NCBI GenBank assembly: GCA_964017195.1
Contig: OZ024887.1
Location: 67,511,228-67,575,227 of the forward strand
DNA length: 64,000 nt
Direction: 5' to 3'
Source of the DNA: Siderastrea radians
Taxonomy: Eukaryota; Cnidaria; Anthozoa; Scleractinia; Rhizangiidae
Part shown: positions 58,634 through 64,000 of the stretch, one piece after another
Position numbering within the stretch: position 1 is the first letter of the stretch
Layout of the letters: each line of letters opens with the position of its first letter
Notes under the pieces: model-generated
The model's database searches: none
Told to the model about the DNA's origin: nothing
The model's input: only the letters and a program-made list of their open reading frames with translations
Translations under genes and position numbers: made by a program

Positions 58634-59954
58634 CATCCTCGGAGACCCAGGGGCAGATAGGCGGGGCGAGAGGCAGATAAAACGGGCGAAATTTATGCGG
58701 GCAGGAGCCTGGTGCGATCGATAATTTACAAGTCGGGCTGGAACAGCCCCTGGGAGGATACCTTTAACGGACTAGTTCAAGAGCCTATTTGCGTTCTTGC
58801 TTCTGATTGAGCACACATTTTGAGGCATTTTATTTTTGTGTCCAATCAGCGATCAGCTTATTTCACCGTTCCTTTCGTGACGTCTTATACAGAGTTCAAC
58901 TTTGCTAAACCTTTTGCCGAGATCTTATGCACTCGTGCTTACTGAAATCAACTTTCTATCTCGCTCGTTCGATAGGCCTACCATCGAAGAAAGTTTTCAA
59001 TAGTAATATGCGAACCCACAAAGCCGAAAAAGAAAACAAGTACGAAAATCAGATTGAGGTATTGTGACAAGTTCACACCCTAGACGTGGACTTTTAGAAG
59101 CGTGCAGTTAGGATTTACGTGCCATCCACAACACGTCTTTGCGTTTGCACGATTCTGAAAGTTCACACCTAAGGTGTGAACTTTTCACAATACCTCGCTC
59201 TGATTTTCGTACTTGTTGTTTTCTTTTTCCTTGAGTACCCTTTCCAAATTACTCGATTTCTCGGCTTTGTGGGTTCGCATATTACTATTGAAAACTTTCT
59301 TTGATGGTAGGCCTATCGAACGAGAGATATAGAAAGTTGATTTCAGGACGCACCAGTGCATGAGATTTGGGTAAAAGTTTTAACAAAGTTACTGTTGTGA
59401 TACAACATTACGTGTCTTTTCTTTCTCGATCGTTAATGAACGTTATTATTTTCCTTGTGAATGCATATGGAATGATTCATTATGAAATATGTGTGAAAAC
59501 TTGTAGAATAATTATTCAGAGATATTCTAATAAGTCACGTTTATTTCTTGTGAGTTTGTTCGCTACCTGAAGCTGAAAGGACGTCAAATAAATACGCGCT
59601 AAAGAACAGTTACCTCTTCGAATCGTTCTATCCCTTCGATACAAGAGTTTTCTGCACAATTACGATAAAGAGACACGCGTGGAAACAGTTACACTCTGTA
59701 TAAGACGTCACCAAAGGAATGGTGAAATACGCTGATCGCTGATTGGGCACAAAAAATACAATGCCACAAAATTTGTGCTCAATCAGAAGCAAGAACGCAA
59801 ATGGGCTCTTGAACTAGTCCGTTAAAGGTATCCTCCCAGGGACTGTTCCAGCCCGACTTGTAAACTATCGATCGCACCAGGCTCCTGCTCGCATAAATTT
59901 CGCCCGTTTTATCTGCCTCTCGCCCCACCTACTGCCCCTGGGTCTCCGAGGATG
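58634..59954. mobile_element. 1.3-kb foldback element with 9-bp target duplication
   Basis: Ends CATCCTCGGAGACCCAGGGG and CCCCTGGGTCTCCGAGGATG are inverse, and CCGAAAACC flanks both sides (58625-58633 and 59955-59963); copy 1 of the duplicated block has the single site CCAAAAACC. The left arm continues for about 450 bp and finds its inverse partly at the right end (59705-59954) and partly at 59160-59350. There is no transposase. It lies 46 bp after the stop codon of sulfotransferase copy 2. Confidence 0.85.
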
Positions 59955-60000
59955 CCGAAAACCTGAAAAACCTCTTTAAATTGACTACGTTTTTGGCATC

Positions 60001-61266
60001 TTAGTCCTGCTTTTTCCATTTCTCATAGCCAAGAAAGTCCATCAGATCACCACAAATATTTTCCACAGCTCTTATAAAGGGCTCCGGAGCTGTTTTCCAT
60101 CTGCTAATAGCAACTGTAGCGTTTCTGTACACAGAATAAGCGTCTCCTTGTTTTGTATTTGTTTTAAGAGCACCTATAAATTCATGAACGCTTGCCGACC
60201 AATCGAATCCCGCAAACCTGTATAACTCCTGTGCTACATTTAAAGTATTCAACGCAAGGTCTTCGTAGCGAATTACTTTAAAGCGATCCTTAAGCCAGGG
60301 TGGGGGATATAACAAGCCAAGCCGTATATTCTGCAACATTGGATCACAAAGGTCTTGAACAATCTTATGAAAGCTGGGATCCAAGTGGCCCTCCATCCAT
60401 CCCAGCACTTTAACCCTGGAGAAAACAACTGCTCTTGGGTCGCGAACTAAGTGGACGACTTTAACGTCATATCGATTTTGCTGTTGGAGAAGTTCTTTAA
60501 AAGTTTTTATTGTTCCGTTGGGCAGACGGCCTAACAAAATCTTGAGAACAGTGTGATTGTAATTGTTACAAGCTTTACTAAGCAGGGTATTTGAAATCTT
60601 CGGCAAACACTTTCTAGATAGCGCTGTGCTCCTATTTCGATGAAAGTGGCTCGAAAACGACGCTAAAGTGGAATTACTAATTTTACTAAAATTACACTGG
60701 AGGAAACTATCGATTACTTTGATGCTAGTTTCTTTGTAGTTTTCCGGCTCCTTATCCCCAAGCTCCAAATTGACTTTAAACATTTCGTTTCTAACGGCAT
60801 ATAACGGCTCAAAGAAATACATGACGTGCGGATTGCGGTCAAATAAGGATCCAAGGAAAGTAGATCCCCCTCGGCCTGGACTCAATATGATGAGATTATT
60901 CCTCGCAACAAACCTTTGCTGTAGCTGGTATCCTTCCTCTTTTCTATCTTTTTCGTCACTCTGTGTTGTGCCGTCGTCAGTTTCGTTCGGTGAAGGATCT
61001 TTTAGTTTCATACCCAACTCCAGGACACGCCTACTTTCAGACGTCGTTTGTGATTTTTCTAATTCTAGGGCTTCTCCAGTCCGTTCAGCCTGTTCTTTGT
61101 CGTCACGTAAACTCGCATAGCCTCTCAGCAAGGTGTCGTGGGAATTCGCTCCTCGAGTTAAAAATATTAAGCGTGTCCATGGTCTCGTTAAGCCATAACT
61201 GTAGAAGAACACCAAAAATAGCAAAACAACAGCAGAAAATAGAAAAACCTTCAAGCTGGTCCTCAT
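60001..61266 (-). CDS. Carbohydrate sulfotransferase, copy 2
   Basis: A single exon of 421 residues from ATG at 61266. It is the paralogue of the intron-nested copy: by hand count about 61 differences in 413 aligned residues, near 85% identity. The differences concentrate in the stem; the PAPS loop [11 protein letters not shown] and [12 protein letters not shown] motif are unchanged, so it should still be an active type II Golgi enzyme. It has a 10-residue stem insertion (around PSPNETDDG) and ends at KKQD, six residues earlier than copy 1, because a short deletion made a TAA. A foldback transposon sits 46 bp after the stop, pushing the conserved polyadenylation hexamer (58515-58520) about 1.5 kb away. 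Acceptor sugar unknown. Confidence 0.87.
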   Translation of the reverse strand: MRTSLKVFLFSAVVLLFLVFFYSYGLTRPWTRLIFLTRGANSHDTLLRGYASLRDDKEQAERTGEALELEKSQTTSESRRVLELGMKLKDPSPNETDDGTTQSDEKDRKEEGYQLQQRFVARNNLIILSPGRGGSTFLGSLFDRNPHVMYFFEPLYAVRNEMFKVNLELGDKEPENYKETSIKVIDSFLQCNFSKISNSTLASFSSHFHRNRSTALSRKCLPKISNTLLSKACNNYNHTVLKILLGRLPNGTIKTFKELLQQQNRYDVKVVHLVRDPRAVVFSRVKVLGWMEGHLDPSFHKIVQDLCDPMLQNIRLGLLYPPPWLKDRFKVIRYEDLALNTLNVAQELYRFAGFDWSASVHEFIGALKTNTKQGDAYSVYRNATVAISRWKTAPEPFIRAVENICGDLMDFLGYEKWKKQD

Positions 61267-62167
61267 GATTTCTTTCAGTAATATTTGTTTCGACGACAGG
61301 CAACTTTGTTTAATTTCAACGTCACCTACGAAAGTAACAAAAAACACAAAGTTAGTCGAATGTCATGAGCGGGAATCAAACCTAGCCTGCAATCAGCTGT
61401 TTTTGTTGAGTTTCTGCGCGACTTATCGAGGGAGCCGCTATTTAAGTAGCGTGCATGCGAAACGAACTGGCAAGAAAAACGAGATGACTCCCCCACCGAG
61501 TTACACGAACACACAACATGCGAGCTTACTACTATGACTCCTCGCGAACTGGACGGAGGCTCTAACCAGTGAGCTAAAATTCGGGGCGACTCGTGTAGAG
61601 CTACGTCATATTATTAGGTTGATTAGTGAGACACGTCTTGTATACTGTTAGGGTCGAAAGCGCCCTGTGTCAGTGTGGTTAGAAGAGAGAAGCATGGTGA
61701 GAGACCTCAAAAACATGAACTGAATTCAGTTTACAACGCCGCCTGACCTGTAGTCGTGATGCTATTAGCTGCAGCACCGGGATGTGACAAACTTCCATGC
61801 CTGATTTCCTTCAACCAAAGTACTTCAGCAGTCATCAAGTAATTCTGACCTGGGTTTTTAAAAGCTTGGGATTCTTGGTAAGGTTTTCACCACTCCGTTG
61901 AAAAGCCCGAAATAGTTAGCTACGCGACGCAAATTTAGCAGTTTGTCCTATAAACGTTTTGCTTGAATTTCGCCAGTGACCAGATTTTTATGAAGTGCCG
62001 CAGCCAGAAATTCGTAAAATAGGCATCTTCGTTTTCGCGCCAAAATTGATAAATTATTTTTGTAACTTGCAGTGGAGTAGGTATGAAAATTCATGACGAA
62101 AATAGCATGACATTCAGTTCTTTATTCTCCGCTAAACTCCCACAACAAGGAAAGCCGGACCTTGCGT

Positions 62168-62286
62168 CTTATAGGGGGTGTCCACCGACGTAGCGGTCGA
62201 CACCTCGGTCGAAGGTTGGGCGATATATCGACCGATAGTCGACCGCGGTGTCGACCGCTACGTCGGTGGACAACCCGTATAAGACA
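62168..62286. repeat. Hairpin element, 39-bp arms
   Basis: GTGTCCACCGACGTAGCGGT is mirrored by ACCGCTACGTCGGTGGACAA, with TCTTATA and TATAAGA just outside. GC-rich and self-complementary; present only in block 2. Confidence 0.7.
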
Positions 62287-62339
62287 TAAGATCCGTGAGT
62301 TGCTAATTGGTTGGAATATACTTGAGGGTGCTCATGGGG

Positions 62340-62440
62340 TTAGTAGTTAACTGACAATTGGCCAAAAAATAGCAGTTAACTGATAAATGAAAAGTTAACT
62401 GTTAACTGACATTTTAATAATTACATTGAATACGATTGTT
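62340..62440. repeat. GTTAACTGACAATTGGCC repeat, related copy at 63440-63530
   Basis: TAGTTAACTGACAATTGGCC followed by an A run and again AGTTAACTGA occurs here and at 63453-63500 in the same orientation. Together they bracket the inserted part of block 2. Confidence 0.6.
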
Positions 62441-62591
62441 GATGTTTTTAAAAAAGCTTTGTTGCTTTTCCTAACGCTGCACGACCTGGTAACATATTAA
62501 CTGTTATTTGAGTCACTTCCGATGCAAAAGTGCCAAGGGAGCGTAACTTGGACCTTGATCTCCGTGATGGCTTCGAGTGGCGTGGTCAAAG

Positions 62592-62947
62592 TAGCCTGCG
62601 TGGCAGGTGCAGAAAGGGGAGGGAAAAGGGGAGAAATTATTCGCGAGCGCGGAGGAAGAGAGAGAAAGGGAGAGGAAGGGAGTCATGCAGACCTTCCAGC
62701 CCCATTTTATAACTATGTTGAATGTAAATTGAGAAACACGAATTTCGAGTACTTAAAAGACATAAATTAATTGTGTCCAATCAGAGTGTTCGATTGGGCC
62801 CTTGATTGACATATAAGTAATTCTGACCAATCACGATTTTTGCAGTCGCCTGGCGAAAGGAAAATACGGCTGAAATACGCTCGTCGCTCGCGCTTGCGAT
62901 AATTTCTTCCCTTTTTCCTCCCCTTTCTGTGCCTGCCCCGCAGGCTA
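62592..62947. mobile_element. 356-bp MULE-like MITE with 9-bp target duplication
   Basis: Ends TAGCCTGCGTGGCAGGTGCA and TGCCTGCCCCGCAGGCTA are inverse, with about 55-bp arms (GAAAGGGGAGGGAAAAGGGG is mirrored). TGGTCAAAG flanks it exactly at 62583-62591 and 62948-62956. The TAGCCTG start and 9-bp duplication match the element at 43075-44181. Confidence 0.85.
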
Positions 62948-63938
62948 TGGTCAAAGTTATTCTAAGTTTTTTTATCGAAATGATGACATAGGATCGGCAT
63001 TCGAACGACACGCGCGTCGTTTGACTTGGCAAAACACAATTCAATGGACATAGTTTGTAAACATTTGACAGATGTTATGGGAATAACAAGCGGTAAAGTT
63101 TGGACTCGGTGCGTTTGACTTGAAGCTAAAAGTTGTTCCGATTAGACAATGCATTGTCCAGCAAGCGAACGTAGCTTGACCTTGTTTGGCCTGATTTGAT
63201 ATCACGTCAATAATTCATTACAGGTTGACAATAGACACAATACACAAGCCCTTTCGTAATGAGCAAGATTTCTGATTTTAAATTGTGACTTGATTGTTTT
63301 TTTATATAATTATATTCATGTCCGGAAGCTGTAGTTTATTTCTTGATTTGAGTAAGATCCACCCCCAAGGATGATTGACGTGAGAAAAATTCGGGTTATG
63401 ATGCAATAATTTTCGCTCTAAGAAAAGGAAAGTTAATAGCTAACTACAATTAGTAGTTAACTGACAATTGGCCAAAAAAATAGTAGTTAACTGACATTTG
63501 GACGAAAAATTAGTAGGTCACTGACATCCATTTCTGTACCTACCTTCCCTGGGCATACCGAGGCAGTTTTTATAAAAAAACTTTCCCTTTCCCATTTGCC
63601 AATTGAGCAAAGTTGTATTTAATTAAAAAGGAAATGAGATATTTGTTACCTTGACTGTAAAACGAAGGAGATTATGCTTTGCTAACAGCAAGATAGACTA
63701 CATTGAAATGAGAGAATAAGTGGGCAATTTATGCCAGTGTAATACAGCCAGGGCACACCGTGACCATGAATCATACTGTATTCATGCTCACAGTCTAAAT
63801 GGAAACATTCTGAAAATTCTTTAATCACAATGGCTAAATGTCTCAGAGTATACTCTTCAGCAGAGATAACTAACGGTGACACAAGCGATTTCTTATTTCT
63901 TCACTGAGTTCAAATTGAAATTCGTTCGAGTAGTATGC

Positions 63939-64000
63939 TAGCCTCCCACGCAGTCGTTTTTAGGGGACTCGTATTTCACTCCTCCCCACAGGAGTGAAAT
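63939..64000. mobile_element. Left end of a TAGCCT-type element, cut by the window edge
   Basis: TAGCCTCCCACGCAGTCG begins exactly where similarity to block 1 stops. It shares the TAGCCT start of the 9-bp-duplication family. An internal GATTT-free hairpin (TTTCACTCCT and AGGAGTGAAA) closes the window. Confidence 0.45.

Larger units (their letters stand above)
58377..63938. repeat. Segmental duplication, block 2 (downstream of EXOC4)
   Basis: A direct copy of 49565-52910 in the same orientation. It begins CGGCTTGG and runs through the sulfotransferase gene to TAGTATGC at 63938. It is longer than block 1 because of insertions at 58634-59954 (foldback element) and about 62160-63535 (several repeats). 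It ends where another element (TAGCCTCCCACGCAG) begins, so the duplication may continue beyond the window. Confidence 0.8.

Overview
The window looks like nuclear DNA of an anthozoan cnidarian, most likely a robust-clade stony coral (inference). Its genes are split by GT-AG introns, it is AT-rich with many small inverted-repeat transposons, it has a tRNA-derived SINE, and its main gene is a full-length animal exocyst subunit. The clue to the clade is an intron-bearing histidinol-phosphate aminotransferase gene (hisC). Animals generally lack histidine synthesis; from comparative coral genomics I recall that robust corals are the reported exception.

Layout. 1-6.3 kb: the last exon of a two-domain Kazal-type secreted protein (1451-1914), then sequence without a recognisable gene. 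6.3-16.5 kb: no intact gene. It holds a decayed inverted-repeat element with hAT transposase and Penelope-like reverse transcriptase remnants, a small element with an 8-bp target duplication, a diverged tandem duplication, an ATCGAT-rich block and scattered repeats. 16.6-24.6 kb: hisC on the minus strand, six exons, 368 residues, all key aminotransferase residues present. 24.7-56.8 kb: EXOC4/SEC8 on the plus strand. I resolved 34 exons that join in frame to 979 residues, with GT-AG at every intron. The hisC and EXOC4 start codons are only 114 bp apart, head to head, so they probably share a promoter. Large EXOC4 introns hold transposons, a SINE, LINE tails and minisatellites.

EXOC4 intron 29 (about 7 kb) contains an intronless carbohydrate sulfotransferase gene on the opposite strand (49847-51106). 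A second copy with its flanks lies downstream of EXOC4 (60001-61266). The two blocks (about 49565-52910 and 58377-63938) form a direct segmental duplication later interrupted by different transposons, including a foldback element in the presumed 3' UTR of the second copy.

The genes do not form one pathway. EXOC4 acts in vesicle tethering, the sulfotransferases are Golgi glycan-modifying enzymes, the Kazal protein is probably secreted, and HisC belongs to amino-acid synthesis. The most notable point is a biosynthetic gene usually seen in microbes, fungi and plants, embedded in animal chromosomal context with spliceosomal introns and a shared promoter region. All coordinates and splice sites were read by eye; no alignment or database search was run.
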